NCBI GenBank assembly: GCA_017476575.1
Contig: JAFUZO010000036.1
Span: 1-50,323 of the forward strand
Direction: 5' to 3'
From: Bacteroidales bacterium
GTDB lineage: Bacteria > Bacteroidota > Bacteroidia > Bacteroidales > UBA932
DNA: 50,323 bases
Shown here: piece by piece, positions 1 through 8,630 of the stretch
Numbering within the stretch: the stretch's first letter is position 1
Layout of the letters: each line of letters starts with the position of its first letter
Notes under the pieces: model-generated
Told to the model about the DNA's origin: nothing
Databases searched by the model: none
The model's input: the letters and a program-made list of their open reading frames with translations, nothing else
Position numbers and translations under genes: made by a program

Positions 1-2079
1 CAGGATGCAGATCTGACGGCCCACCATGGCCTCGGGGCTGTAATATTCCGCAATGCCGGACACGATGGTCCGGGTGTCGATGCCGGTGTCAATGGGGAGT
101 TTGAGGAGTTTGTCGGTCTTGGGGACCCGTTCGGCCGCGAGAACGGTGGCCGTGCGGATGTCCATGGCCCCGAAAGCCTCGAAGGTCACTTCCGGCTTCT
201 GCGGCTCCACTCGTTTCGCCGCTTTTTCGGCGGCCTTGGCGGCCTCCGCAGCTTCCCGTTCGGCCTTGATGGCTTCCAGGCGGGCGACCTGGGCGTCGAT
301 GACGCTGTCCTCTATCTTCTGGAACAGGAGGACGGGTTCGCCAAGGGCATGGCCGGCGGGGAGCAGTTCGGCTGCGCCGAGCATCGACCAGGTGAGGATG
401 AGAGATTCCTCAGGGGTGGCGGAGGGACGGGTGTGGAGAGCCTTGCCTTCACCGGGACGGTAGAAGTTTTCGCCCGGGGTGCCCTTGACACCGAATTCGG
501 AGACGGGAACGACGCCCTCGCCCGCACGGTGGTCATACCCGGCATCCAGTCCGACCCGGAGGATGCCGCGGAGCTTCTCGGCGGAGAACGGCGTAAACGG
601 CTCAAAGGCGATGGCGAGGTCCGCGCAGATCTGGAGACAGGTGTACAGGATGGAGGCGGTGCGGTCCATATCGGTCTTCGCCACCTTCCACGGCTCCATG
701 TCGGAGATGTACTTGTTGCCGATGCGGGCCATGTTCATGGCCTCCTTCAGCGCCTCGCGGAAATGGAACGTCTCGATGTACTTCTCCAGCGCCTCCTTGC
801 AGGGGACGATGGCGGCAAGCGTCTCGGCATCGACCGGCTCCGGTTTCAGGTCGGACGGCACCACGCCGCCGAAATACTTGTGGGTCAGCACGACGGCCCG
901 GTTGACGAAATTCCCGAAGACCGCCACGAGTTCGGAGTTGTTGCGCTGCTGGAAGTCCTTCCAGGTGAAGTCGTTGTCCTTGGTCTCGGGGGCGTTGGCG
1001 GTGAGCACGTAGCGGAGCACGTCCTCCTGGCCCGGGAACTGCTCCTCGTATTCATGGACCCAGACCGCCCAGTTGCGGGAGGTGGAGATCTTGTCGCCCT
1101 CCAGGTTCAGGAACTCGTTGGCGGGGACGTTCTCGGGCAGCACGTAGGAGCCGTAGGCCTTGAGCATGGACGGGAACACGATGCAGTGGAAGACGATGTT
1201 GTCCTTGCCGATGAAATGGACGAGGCGGGTGTCTTCGGATTTCCAGTATTTCTCCCAGGAGAGCGGGAGGAGTTCCTTGGTGTTGGAGATATAGCCGATG
1301 GGCGCATCGAACCACACGTAGAGCACCTTGCCCTCGGCGCCATCCACGGGCACCGGCACGCCCCAGTCGAGGTCGCGCGAGACCGCCCGCGGCTGCAGGC
1401 CTCCGTCCAGCCACGACTTGCACTGGCCGTAGACATTGGTCTTCCACTCTTTGTGGCGCTCCAGGATCCAGTCGCGCAGCCACGGCTCGTACTGGTCCAG
1501 CGGCAGGTACCAGTGCTTGGTCTTCACCTTCTTCGGGGCGCTGCCGCTGAGGGCCGAGCGGGGGTCGATGAGTTCCTCCGGGCTGAGCGTGGACCCGCAC
1601 TTCTCGCACTGTTCGCCGAACGCGCCCGGGTTGCCGCACTTGGGGCAGGTTCCCACGATGTAGCGGTCGGCGAGGAAGGTCTTCGCCTCCTCGTCGTAGT
1701 ACTGCTCCGTCTCCTTGGTGATGAACTTGCCCTCGTCGTAGAGTTTCCGGAAGAACTCCGAGGCGTTCTCGTCATGGACCCGGGAGGTCGTCCGGGAATA
1801 GATGTCGAAGTTGATGCCGAGGCCGGTGAACGCGTCCTTCATGATCCGGTGGTACCGGTCCACGATGTCCTGCGGGGTCACGCCCTGCGCACGGGCCTTG
1901 ATGGTGATCGGGACCCCGTGCTCGTCGCTTCCGCAGATGAACACGACATCCTCGCCCCGCATGCGCAGGTAGCGCACATAGATGTCGCCGGGGATATAGG
2001 CACCGGCCAGGTGGCCGATATGGACGGGACCGTTGGCATAAGGCAGCGCACAGGTCACCAAAGTTCTCTTGTAGCTCAT
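1..2079 (-). CDS. metG: Methionyl-tRNA synthetase (3' end beyond window)
   Basis: Charges tRNA-Met with methionine in the cytoplasm. The first 693 codons are present. The class-I HIGH motif is HIGH at residues 20-23 and the second signature is KISTS at about 330-334, the variant form seen in many Bacteroidota MetRS. A zinc knuckle (CPKCG...CEKCG) sits in the connective region around 1600-1650. After a Lys/Ala-rich linker ([17 protein letters not shown]) the last visible residues ([20 protein letters not shown] onward) belong to the C-terminal EMAPII/Trbp111-like tRNA-binding domain, so only a few dozen residues should be missing. The start ATG (2077-2079) overlaps the dnaG stop as ATGA, implying translational coupling. 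Identification is firm; the C-terminus is simply outside the window. Confidence 0.97.
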   Translation of the reverse strand, partial: MSYKRTLVTCALPYANGPVHIGHLAGAYIPGDIYVRYLRMRGEDVVFICGSDEHGVPITIKARAQGVTPQDIVDRYHRIMKDAFTGLGINFDIYSRTTSRVHDENASEFFRKLYDEGKFITKETEQYYDEEAKTFLADRYIVGTCPKCGNPGAFGEQCEKCGSTLSPEELIDPRSALSGSAPKKVKTKHWYLPLDQYEPWLRDWILERHKEWKTNVYGQCKSWLDGGLQPRAVSRDLDWGVPVPVDGAEGKVLYVWFDAPIGYISNTKELLPLSWEKYWKSEDTRLVHFIGKDNIVFHCIVFPSMLKAYGSYVLPENVPANEFLNLEGDKISTSRNWAVWVHEYEEQFPGQEDVLRYVLTANAPETKDNDFTWKDFQQRNNSELVAVFGNFVNRAVVLTHKYFGGVVPSDLKPEPVDAETLAAIVPCKEALEKYIETFHFREALKEAMNMARIGNKYISDMEPWKVAKTDMDRTASILYTCLQICADLAIAFEPFTPFSAEKLRGILRVGLDAGYDHRAGEGVVPVSEFGVKGTPGENFYRPGEGKALHTRPSATPEESLILTWSMLGAAELLPAGHALGEPVLLFQKIEDSVIDAQVARLEAIKAEREAAEAAKAAEKAAKRVEPQKPEVTFEAFGAMDIRTATVLAAERVPKTDKLLKLPIDTGIDTRTIVSGIAEYYSPEAMVGRQICIL

Positions 2080-4061
2080 AGTTTTTTTTGTCTTCCCAAC
2101 TTGATATTGATCTTCTTTTTCATCTCATTGAGACGCCCCATGTGCGCCATGATCTCCAGCTGCCGGTCCGGAGTCGCTGCGGCGAGTTCCTTCCGCAGAT
2201 CCGTCAACCGGCATTCCAACCGCTTGGCATGATAGGCCAGAATGCTCCTCGGTACGAAGTTGACCAGCCAAGATTCCGTGGTGGTCAGCGCATTGGCGAA
2301 ATTCTGCACGGTGAGCTGGTATTTCTCTTCGACGAGCTGCGCCGTCACCTCGGCTACCGTCCGGTCGGGGCCGTCCAACAGTTCCTTGACAATCTGGTCC
2401 TGCGACTTGCCCGCATCGTAGAGGTCGAAATAGGCTTCATAAGTCCGCCGGTAGGCCATGTTGGCGAAGGAAACCCCGTCTCCACCGAGGGCCGCATCGA
2501 TGAATTCCGCGACATTCTGCGCACCATCCGGATCATAGAATTCCGAATCGGACTCGAAGGCGAGCGGGTCGCAGCCGTGGGCCAGGATGAAGCCGAGCAG
2601 TTCGCGCTCGGAAGGGGCCAGGACGGCGTTCTCTTCCAGCGGGTTCCGGACCCGGACGGCCGGTTCGCGGGAAGGGGCCGCCTCCGCCGGGACGGACTCC
2701 TCCGCCCGGTACTGCCGGCGGGCCGCCTCGCGCTGTTCCTGGGTGCGTTCCTCCGAGGCGGTCTTCTCCCGGGTCGTCCGGATGCGGCCGTGCAGGATCT
2801 CCGGCTCGATCTGGAACTTGCGGGCGCAGGCGTCGGCATAGACCGACCGCTTGACGGCGTCAGGGATGTCGGCGATGGTGTCGGCGATGTCGTTGATGAG
2901 GTTGGCCCGCTTGAGCGGGTCGTCCCCCGCCTCGTCCAGCAGGAGGTCCGTCTTGAACGTGATGAAATCCTGCTCATGGTCCCGGATGAAGGTCTCGACC
3001 TCCTCCAAGGTGTGTTTCTGCGCATAGGAATCCGGGTCGTCGCCGTCCGGGATCAAGACCACTTTCACGTTCATCCCTTCCTTGAGGATCATGTTGATGC
3101 CGCGGAGCGCCGCATGGATGCCGGCCGGATCGCCGTCGTACATGATGGTCACGTTCTGGGTGAACTTCTTGATGAGACGGATCTGCTCCGTAGTCAGGGA
3201 GGTGCCGCTGGAGGCCACGACGTTGGTAATGCCGAGCTGGTGCATCGACAGCACGTCCAGGTAGCCTTCCACGAGGTAGCATTTGTCCTGCCGGGACATC
3301 TCCGCCTTGGCGAAGTAGATGCCGTAGAGCGACTTGGACTTGACGTAGATCTCGGATTCCTTGGAGTTGACGTACTTCGCGACGGTCTTGTCCTTGAGGA
3401 GGGTCCGCCCGCCGAAAGCGATGACGCGGCCGCTCACGGAGTGGATCGGGAACATGACGCGGTCGTAGAAGCGGTCGTGGAGCGAGCCGTCGTCCCACTG
3501 GGAACAGAGACCGGTCTCCGTCAGGTATTCCGCCTTGTAGCCTTCCTTCACGGCGGCTTCGGTGAAGGCGGTCTTGGATTTCGGCGCCCAGCCGAGCCCG
3601 TATTTCGTGATGGTCTCGTCCAGCAGGCCGCGGGAGCGGAAATAGGGATAGCCGATGGTGCGGCCCTCTTCGGAAGCAAGCTGGTCCTTGTAGAACCGGA
3701 AGGCGAATTCGGAAGCGGCGAGCAGGCTTTCGTTGCGCTGGCGGGCAGCGATCTCCTCCGCCGACTCCTCCTTTTCCACCACTTCGATGTTGTACTTGCG
3801 GGCCAGATACTTCAATGCCTCCACGTAGGAAAGGTGCTCATATTCCATCCCGAAGCCGACTGCCGATCCGGCCTTGCCGCAGCCGAAGCACTTGTAGATG
3901 CCCTTGGAGGGGGTCACGTAGAAGGAGGGGGTCTTCTCGTTGTGGAACGGACAGCACGCGACGTAACTGCCACCCCGCCGCTTCAGCGTGACGAAGTCGC
4001 CGATCACGTCCTCGATACGGGCCGTGTCCAGAATCAGGTTGACCGTTTCCTGGGGTATCAT
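2076..4061 (-). CDS. dnaG: DNA primase
   Basis: Synthesises RNA primers for chromosome replication and works with the replicative helicase. The 661-residue protein has the N-terminal CHC2 zinc ribbon (C37, H40, C58, C61 in CCPFH...CFGC), then a catalytic core with the TOPRIM motif EGYLD at about residues 265-270 and an acidic DGD motif downstream. The C-terminal helicase-binding part is divergent, as is normal for the family. The start ATG (4059-4061) overlaps the stop of the small membrane-protein gene upstream as ATGA, and its own stop overlaps the metG start in the same way, so three genes form one tightly coupled unit. The usual rpsU and rpoD partners of dnaG are not beside it here. Confidence 0.97.
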   Translation of the reverse strand: MIPQETVNLILDTARIEDVIGDFVTLKRRGGSYVACCPFHNEKTPSFYVTPSKGIYKCFGCGKAGSAVGFGMEYEHLSYVEALKYLARKYNIEVVEKEESAEEIAARQRNESLLAASEFAFRFYKDQLASEEGRTIGYPYFRSRGLLDETITKYGLGWAPKSKTAFTEAAVKEGYKAEYLTETGLCSQWDDGSLHDRFYDRVMFPIHSVSGRVIAFGGRTLLKDKTVAKYVNSKESEIYVKSKSLYGIYFAKAEMSRQDKCYLVEGYLDVLSMHQLGITNVVASSGTSLTTEQIRLIKKFTQNVTIMYDGDPAGIHAALRGINMILKEGMNVKVVLIPDGDDPDSYAQKHTLEEVETFIRDHEQDFITFKTDLLLDEAGDDPLKRANLINDIADTIADIPDAVKRSVYADACARKFQIEPEILHGRIRTTREKTASEERTQEQREAARRQYRAEESVPAEAAPSREPAVRVRNPLEENAVLAPSERELLGFILAHGCDPLAFESDSEFYDPDGAQNVAEFIDAALGGDGVSFANMAYRRTYEAYFDLYDAGKSQDQIVKELLDGPDRTVAEVTAQLVEEKYQLTVQNFANALTTTESWLVNFVPRSILAYHAKRLECRLTDLRKELAAATPDRQLEIMAHMGRLNEMKKKINIKLGRQKKL

Positions 4062-4345
4062 TCCTTTTCGAAATCCACTTCCTTGGCGCCGGACAGGTCC
4101 GTCACTTGGATCTTGCCGTCCGGGTCGGACTGCTTCTGGGCAGGGGACTCCGGGGCACAGGCCTTCTTCTCTTTCCGGGCCGCCTTCACCTGGTAATAGA
4201 GGTCACGGCCGTACCACCAGACGGCGGCAGCGCCGATCAGGACGCCCCAGAAGCGCGTCCGCACGATCAGCACGAGGCCGACGAAGATGAAGAGCGCATC
4301 CTTGACGAGGGTCCAGGTCCTGTCTGTATAACTGAATGTAGGCAT
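4058..4345 (-). CDS. Small membrane protein, unknown function
   Basis: A 95-residue protein that I do not recognise. Residues from about 14 to 46 form two close hydrophobic stretches (DALFIFVGLVLIV and WGVLIGAAAVWWY), probably a hairpin of two membrane helices. A Lys/Arg-rich cytoplasmic segment (KAARKEKK) and a polar acidic tail ending in DFEKE follow. I chose the ATG at 4343-4345 rather than an upstream in-frame ATG at 4405, because a TAnnTTTG promoter element lies between them (4373-4380). It is the first gene of the unit and overlaps dnaG by the ATGA junction, which suggests co-expression, but nothing in the sequence shows a replication role. Confidence 0.75.
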   Translation of the reverse strand: MPTFSYTDRTWTLVKDALFIFVGLVLIVRTRFWGVLIGAAAVWWYGRDLYYQVKAARKEKKACAPESPAQKQSDPDGKIQVTDLSGAKEVDFEKE

Positions 4346-4372
4346 AGTTCGTTGCGTGTTTCGTATAATTTG

Positions 4373-4380
4373 CAAATATA
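4373..4380 (-). promoter_or_regulatory. Bacteroidota -7 promoter element for the dnaG-metG unit
   Basis: TATATTTG on the minus strand matches the TAnnTTTG consensus and lies 27 bp before the ATG at 4345. No clear -33 TTTG is visible at 19-21 bp spacing. The element sits in a near-palindrome (4363-4381), so a promoter-like box also reads rightward. Confidence 0.5.
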
Positions 4381-4438
4381 CGAAAGAATATCGAGATTTT
4401 TCCACTCCCTCCGGCGGGCCCGGGTCGAAGGGAACCCG

Positions 4439-4608
4439 TAAAAAATAACCTGCCTCATTTCCCCCTCGGGCCCTCCGGGTTCTTGAAGCCCTTTCCGACG
4501 TTGCCCTGCAAAGTCCCGGGCCCGGCCGGGCACCTGATGGTGCCTCTCAACCCCTCCTGCTCATGTTCCGTGGGCGGCACGTTCCAAAACGAGGCAGGTT
4601 ATTTTTTA
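4439..4608. repeat. 170-bp element with perfect 18-bp terminal inverted repeats
   Basis: The left arm TAAAAAATAACCTGCCTC (4439-4456) is the exact reverse complement of the right arm (4591-4608). The 134-bp interior has its own foldable parts, including GGCACC-ATCA-GGTGCC and a GGG(C)TT/AACCC hairpin on the minus strand. Either strand would end in a T-rich tract after a long closing stem. It encodes no protein. It could be a structured small RNA (the shape resembles a 6S-like closed rod) or a miniature inverted-repeat element. No target-site duplication is evident beyond a possible TA. Confidence 0.6.
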
Positions 4609-4617
4609 TACATCTCG

Positions 4618-4646
4618 AAAAAGCCCGGCGCGGGAGGCGTCGGGCT
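4618..4646 (-). terminator. Intrinsic terminator after the DUF3127 gene
   Basis: On the minus strand, AGCCCGACG pairs with CGCCGGGCT (one mismatch) across a 7-nt loop and is followed by TTTTT. It lies 25 bp past the stop codon of the DUF3127 gene. Confidence 0.8.
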
Positions 4647-4670
4647 GTGAGGGTTCCGGAGGCGTCCGGG

Positions 4671-5084
4671 TCAGAACGGGAGGTCGTCGTCCGTGCCGCC
4701 GGATTCGGCCGGCATGTCCGCAAGGGACGGGGACGGGGCCTGCGGGACGGCCGGAGGGACCGACGGGGCCGGATAGGAAGGAGCAGCAGGAGCCGTCTGC
4801 TGAGGTATGGCCGGAGCGATCTTCCACATCTGGAGGTCGTTGTACCAGCGGCCGTTATACTCACGGCTCTTAAGGTTGAAGGAGACCTTCACCCGGTCGC
4901 CTTCCCGGTACTTGGCCAGTTCCTGGACCTTGTCCTGGCCCCATGCCGTGAAACAGGCCTGGGACGAATAGTTGCCGTCCGGGAACTCCAGCACGAACTC
5001 CTGCTTGGCCCAGGCGCCGCGGGCGGACTGTCCGGACTGGACAGCCAGCTTCTGCCGGAGGGTTCCTTCAAGTTCGAGCGCCAT
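4671..5084 (-). CDS. DUF3127 family protein, OB-fold-like with SSB-type acidic tail
   Basis: A 137-residue protein of the DUF3127 family, common in Bacteroidota and of no firmly assigned function. The conserved part is residues 1-90 (GAWAKQEFVLEF..., ...REYNGRWYNDLQMWKI), short beta-rich sequence like an OB fold. A Pro/Ala-rich disordered linker follows (about 90-125), and the protein ends in DDDLPF. That ending closely resembles the acidic C-terminal tip of single-stranded DNA-binding proteins (DDDIPF), which recruits repair and replication partners. A DNA-associated role is therefore my inference, not established. It lies 3 bp downstream of the FKBP gene and is followed by a strong terminator, so the two form a unit. 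Confidence 0.8.
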   Translation of the reverse strand: MALELEGTLRQKLAVQSGQSARGAWAKQEFVLEFPDGNYSSQACFTAWGQDKVQELAKYREGDRVKVSFNLKSREYNGRWYNDLQMWKIAPAIPQQTAPAAPSYPAPSVPPAVPQAPSPSLADMPAESGGTDDDLPF

Positions 5085-5087
5085 GGC

Positions 5088-5846
5088 TTATTTCTTCTTG
5101 GCGGGCTCTTCTTCCTTCTCCACGAACGGGCCGACCTTGATCAGTTCCACGTCGAAGACAAGGGTAGAATTCGGGTCGATGCCGCGGGTGCCGTACTCGC
5201 CGTAAGCGAGGTCGCCGGGGATGACAAGCTGGGCCTTGCCGCCTTCACCGATGAGCTTGAGGCCCTCGCCCCAGCCCTTGATGACACGGTTGAGCTGGAA
5301 GTTGATGTTCTCGTTCTCGTCGAAGACAGTGCCGTCGAGCAGGGTGCCCTTGTAGTTGACCCAGACGGTATCCTTGTCGGAGGTCGGCTTCACATCGCTG
5401 CCGGCCTCGATGATCTTGTAGGCCAGGCCGCTCTCGGTCTTCTCGGCACCCTCTTCCTGGAGGAACTTCTCGATGTACTTCTCACCCTTCTCGTTGTTGA
5501 GCGCACCCGTGTAGGCCCTTCTCTTCTGGATGAAGTTGTCCAGGACAGTGTTCATCTCGTTGGGATCGACCTTGAACTGCTCGAAGAAGGTGGAGTCCTG
5601 CGGGGTGCCCTTGGCCTTCTGCCAGTCCTTGATACCGCGGATGATCTCGCTGTAATTGAGTTCCCCGAAGTTGTTGCCCTTGATCCAGGAACCGAAGTTC
5701 ACGCCGATCAGGTAACTGGCGGAGTCGATCTCACTCTTGGCGGGAAGGAGGTCGCGGACTTCCTTGCTGCCTTCCACTGCGGCGGAGCCGCATGCCACCA
5801 TCAGCACAGAAGCCGATGCAATGGCGAAAATCTTAGAAAAACGCAT
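5088..5846 (-). CDS. FKBP-type peptidyl-prolyl isomerase lipoprotein
   Basis: A 252-residue exported folding catalyst. A signal peptide ends in the lipobox LMVAC|GS, so the mature protein should be lipid-anchored. Residues of roughly 35-130 form the helical N-terminal dimerisation region of FkpA/Mip-type isomerases. The FKBP domain follows ([58 protein letters not shown]), with most prolyl-isomerase pocket residues conserved. The tail is rich in Glu and Lys. I chose the ATG at 5846; an in-frame ATG three codons upstream (5855) is an alternative. It is divergent from recQ, with its own promoter (5911-5943), and is followed 3 bp later by the DUF3127 gene. Confidence 0.92.
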   Translation of the reverse strand: MRFSKIFAIASASVLMVACGSAAVEGSKEVRDLLPAKSEIDSASYLIGVNFGSWIKGNNFGELNYSEIIRGIKDWQKAKGTPQDSTFFEQFKVDPNEMNTVLDNFIQKRRAYTGALNNEKGEKYIEKFLQEEGAEKTESGLAYKIIEAGSDVKPTSDKDTVWVNYKGTLLDGTVFDENENINFQLNRVIKGWGEGLKLIGEGGKAQLVIPGDLAYGEYGTRGIDPNSTLVFDVELIKVGPFVEKEEEPAKKK

Positions 5847-5910
5847 CGTTATCATAATGTTTTAATGTGTCTGCTTGGACAAGTGCCGGGCCTCACGGTC
5901 CGACATCCTG

Positions 5911-5943
5911 CAAAGTTAGCGGATTTTTCCCAAAATGCGTCAA
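5911..5943 (-). promoter_or_regulatory. Promoter of the FKBP/DUF3127 unit
   Basis: The minus strand carries TAACTTTG (5911-5918), an exact TAnnTTTG box, with TTGA 21 bp upstream (5940-5943) as a weak -33 element. The predicted start of transcription leaves a leader of roughly 60 nt. Confidence 0.6.
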
Positions 5944-5947
5944 TTAT

Positions 5948-5978
5948 TTTGAAATGTACTCTTTTTTTCTTAAATTGG
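5948..5978 (+). promoter_or_regulatory. Promoter of recQ
   Basis: TTTG (5948-5951) is followed after 19 bp by TAAATTGG (5971-5978), one mismatch from TAnnTTTG. The recQ ATG lies 18 bp further on, so the leader is short. This promoter is back to back with that of the FKBP gene. Confidence 0.6.
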
Positions 5979-5996
5979 ACCAAAATCTTCCGGACT

Positions 5997-8195
5997 ATGG
6001 CCATTGAACCTTCTATTCTCCAAGCCAAACTGAAACAGTTCTTCGGGTTCGACACCTTCAAGGCCGACCAGGAGCGCGTCATCACCCATCTGGTCGAAGG
6101 GCACAATGCATTCGTACTCATGCCGACCGGCGGAGGCAAGTCCTTGTGCTACCAGCTTCCCGCCCTTGTGATGGAAGGGACAGCCATCGTCATCTCACCG
6201 CTTATCGCCTTGATGAAGAACCAGGTGGACGCCATCCGGGGGTTTGTGGAAGAGAACGACGGCATCGCACACTTCCTCAATTCATCCCTCAGCCGTGCCC
6301 AGATTGCCGAGGTCCGGGAAGACCTGCTCAAAGGGGCGACCAAACTGCTCTACGTGGCGCCGGAATCCCTCACCAAGGAAGAGAACATCGCCCTGCTCCA
6401 GGAGGTCAAGATTTCTTTTTACGCCGTCGACGAGGCCCACTGCATCTCCGAATGGGGCCATGACTTCCGGCCGGAATACCGCAAGATCCGCTCTATCATC
6501 GACCAGATCCAGCCCGCCCCGGTCATCGCCCTCACCGCCACCGCGACGCCCAAGGTCCAGAGCGACATCCTCAAGAACCTCCGCATCCAGGATGCCACCG
6601 TCTTCAAGTCGTCCTTCAACCGGCCCAACCTTTATTACGAGGTGCGGGACAAGGTCGACCCGGAGAAGGACATCATCCGTTTCATCCGGCAGAACCCCGG
6701 CAAGTCGGGCATCATCTACTGCCTCAGCCGCAAGAAGGTGGAGGAACTGGCACAACTCCTCGCCATCAACGGCATCAAGGCCCTCCCCTACCACGCCGGG
6801 CTGGACGCCAAGACCCGCGCCGAGAACCAGGACAAGTTCCTGATGGAGGAGATCGACGTCATCGTCGCGACCATCGCCTTCGGGATGGGCATCGACAAGC
6901 CGGACGTGCGCTTCGTCATCCACTACGACATCCCCAAGAGCATCGAGGGCTACTATCAGGAGACCGGCCGGGCCGGACGCGACGGGCAGGAAGGCCTCTG
7001 CATTACCTATTACAGCTACAAGGACATCCAGAAACTCGAGAAATTCATGCAGGGCAAGCCGGTCGCTGAGCAGGAAATCGGCAAGCAACTGCTCGGAGAG
7101 ACCGTCGCCTACGCCGAGTCCAGCCAATGCCGCAGGAAACTGCTGCTCAACTACTTCGGCGAGGACTACCCGCAGGACAACTGCGGCTGCTGCGACAACT
7201 GCCTCCATCCCAAGGCCCGCTTCGACGGCCAGCGGGAGATGGCGCTGGTCATCGAGCTCGTCGAGTCGTTGCCCGAACACTTCAAGATCGAGCACATCGC
7301 CTGCATCCTTGCCGGGGAGAGCAACGCCATGATCAAGTCCTACCGGCATGACTCCCTGGAACTGTTCGGCGCCGGCAAGGACCACGACACCCGCTTCTGG
7401 GCGGCTGTCATCCACCAAGGGCTCATCCTGCACTTCCTGGACAAGGACATCGAAAACTACGGCCTGATCCGGGAGACCGACGCCGGCCTGGAGTTCCTGC
7501 TCCATCCCCACGAACTGATGCTGGTCGAGGACCGCACCTTCTCGGACGGCACCGACGACGAGGACGAGGCGGACACCGCCGCCATGCGCGGAGGAGGCGG
7601 GGGCGACCAGGTCCTCCTGGCCATGCTGAAGGACCTCCGCCGCGACGTGGCCCGCAAACTCCGGCTCCAGCCGTGGATCATCTTCTCGGACCCTTCGCTG
7701 GAGGACATGTCCATCCTGTACCCCGTCACCCTCGATGAGCTCAAGAACTGCCAGGGGGTCGGCGAGGGCAAGGCCCGCAAGTACGGCAAGGCGTTCGTCG
7801 ACCTGATTGCCCGGTATGTCGCAGAGAACGAGATCGAGCGCCCCGACGACTTCATCGTGAAGTCGGTCGCCCCGAAGTCCGGCAACAAGGTATACATCAT
7901 CCAGTCCATCGACCGGAAGCTGGGCCTGGAGGACATCGCCGCCGCCAAGGGGCTGGACATGGACGACCTCCTGGGCGAGATCGAGGCCATCGTCGCCTCC
8001 GGTACGCGCCTGGATCTCAACTACTACATCGACGACACCCTCGACGAGGAAGTCGTCGACGAAATCTACGACTGGTTCCGCGAGGAAGCCGGATCCGATT
8101 CCCTCGAAGATGCCCTCAATGCCCTCGGCTCCGACTACGAAGAGCGCGAAATCCGCCTCGTCCGCCTCAAGTTCCTCTGCGAAGTCGCCAACTGA
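5997..8195 (+). CDS. recQ: ATP-dependent DNA helicase RecQ
   Basis: A 732-residue 3'-5' DNA helicase for recombination and repair. Walker A is PTGGGKS at about residues 43-49 and the DEAH box is at 145-148 (DEAHCISEWGHDFRPEY). Motif VI is YYQETGRAGRDG. The RecQ-C-terminal zinc site is present (cysteines from about 378, then CGCCDNC). Winged-helix and HRDC-like regions follow, then an extra helical C-terminus typical of the longer Bacteroidota form. The reading frame stays open far upstream, but homology and the promoter at 5948-5978 place the start at ATG 5997. Confidence 0.97.
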   Translation: MAIEPSILQAKLKQFFGFDTFKADQERVITHLVEGHNAFVLMPTGGGKSLCYQLPALVMEGTAIVISPLIALMKNQVDAIRGFVEENDGIAHFLNSSLSRAQIAEVREDLLKGATKLLYVAPESLTKEENIALLQEVKISFYAVDEAHCISEWGHDFRPEYRKIRSIIDQIQPAPVIALTATATPKVQSDILKNLRIQDATVFKSSFNRPNLYYEVRDKVDPEKDIIRFIRQNPGKSGIIYCLSRKKVEELAQLLAINGIKALPYHAGLDAKTRAENQDKFLMEEIDVIVATIAFGMGIDKPDVRFVIHYDIPKSIEGYYQETGRAGRDGQEGLCITYYSYKDIQKLEKFMQGKPVAEQEIGKQLLGETVAYAESSQCRRKLLLNYFGEDYPQDNCGCCDNCLHPKARFDGQREMALVIELVESLPEHFKIEHIACILAGESNAMIKSYRHDSLELFGAGKDHDTRFWAAVIHQGLILHFLDKDIENYGLIRETDAGLEFLLHPHELMLVEDRTFSDGTDDEDEADTAAMRGGGGGDQVLLAMLKDLRRDVARKLRLQPWIIFSDPSLEDMSILYPVTLDELKNCQGVGEGKARKYGKAFVDLIARYVAENEIERPDDFIVKSVAPKSGNKVYIIQSIDRKLGLEDIAAAKGLDMDDLLGEIEAIVASGTRLDLNYYIDDTLDEEVVDEIYDWFREEAGSDSLEDALNALGSDYEEREIRLVRLKFLCEVAN

Positions 8196-8347
8196 TTCTT
8201 CTTCGCCTCCCTCCTCCTGCCGTCCCCTTGCCGGGCCTGACGTGCCTGACAGGGCCGGACGTGGCCGGAATCTGCCGTGGCCGGGACGGATACGGGACAT
8301 GTTGTGCATGACGGGGCCGGGCCCTGCCGGGCAGGACGGGACAGTCT

Positions 8348-8457
8348 GCGAAGCACCTATCAGATTGACCATCATGATTTTACAGGGTTTCGGGTGCAAA
8401 TGGATTTGCACCCGAGGGCGCGTAAGCGACTCTCTGGTAGACAGTTGAGTGCTTCGC
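8348..8457. repeat. Nested palindromic element (REP-like)
   Basis: The outer arms GCGAAGCAC (8348-8356) and GTGCTTCGC (8449-8457) are perfect inverted repeats. Inside them CTATCAG (8357-8363) pairs with CTGGTAG (8434-8440) with one G-U. At the centre, CGGGTGCAAAT (8391-8401) and ATTTGCACCCG (8404-8414) form a perfect 11-bp palindrome with a 2-base loop. It resembles dispersed extragenic palindromes. Its minus-strand core (GTCGCTTACGCGCCCT...CAAAT) resembles the loop of the palindrome inside cysS. Confidence 0.65.
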
Positions 8458-8500
8458 TTGCTGAATGGAAGAGATGCCCGGTCGGGCCGGGCATGACGGA

Positions 8501-8555
8501 CAGGATGGGCAGGATGGGCAGGACGGGCAGGATGGGACAGAACGGACAGGATGGG
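8501..8555. repeat. Short tandem repeat, 9-bp unit
   Basis: Units of CAGGATGGG (one with CAGGACGGG) occur four times head to tail at 8501-8536. A degenerate unit and a further exact copy follow, to 8555. This is a simple minisatellite, probably length-variable. Confidence 0.8.
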
Positions 8556-8630
8556 GTCGGGCCCTACCGACGGAAGGAGCAGGGGACGGAACAGACCAGA
8601 CCGGACAGGACACGGCCGGACCCCTCCGGG

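Larger units (their letters stand above)
4346..4670. other. 325-bp intergenic region
   Basis: No credible coding sequence. It holds the promoter of the dnaG unit (4373-4380), a 170-bp element bounded by inverted repeats (4439-4608) and the terminator of the FKBP/DUF3127 unit (4618-4646). A small inverted repeat CGGGT/ACCCG lies just left of the element. Confidence 0.7.
8196..8630. other. 435-bp repeat-rich convergent intergenic region
   Basis: This lies between the ends of recQ (plus) and the alpha-2-macroglobulin gene (minus). It contains no believable gene. From left to right: GC-rich short repeats with a CCTGCC/GGCAGG hairpin, a nested inverted-repeat element (8348-8457), a hairpin ATGCCCGG/CCGGGCAT (8474-8494), and 9-bp tandem repeats (8501-8555). 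No T-tract terminator is evident for either gene. Confidence 0.75.

Noticed and set aside
4439..4608. A pair of ordinary terminators facing each other
   Set aside because: Neither 18-bp arm forms a hairpin on its own; the arms pair only with each other across 134 bp.
4563..5996. Upstream extension of the recQ frame by nearly 480 codons
   Set aside because: It runs antisense through the FKBP and DUF3127 genes and across the recQ promoter. RecQ homology begins at 5997.
5852..6139. 95-codon minus-strand frame overlapping the recQ start
   Set aside because: It is a shadow of the recQ 5' end and the divergent promoter region, with no recognisable domain.
8501..8555. Possible CRISPR array
   Set aside because: The units are 9 bp with no unique spacers, and no cas genes are present.
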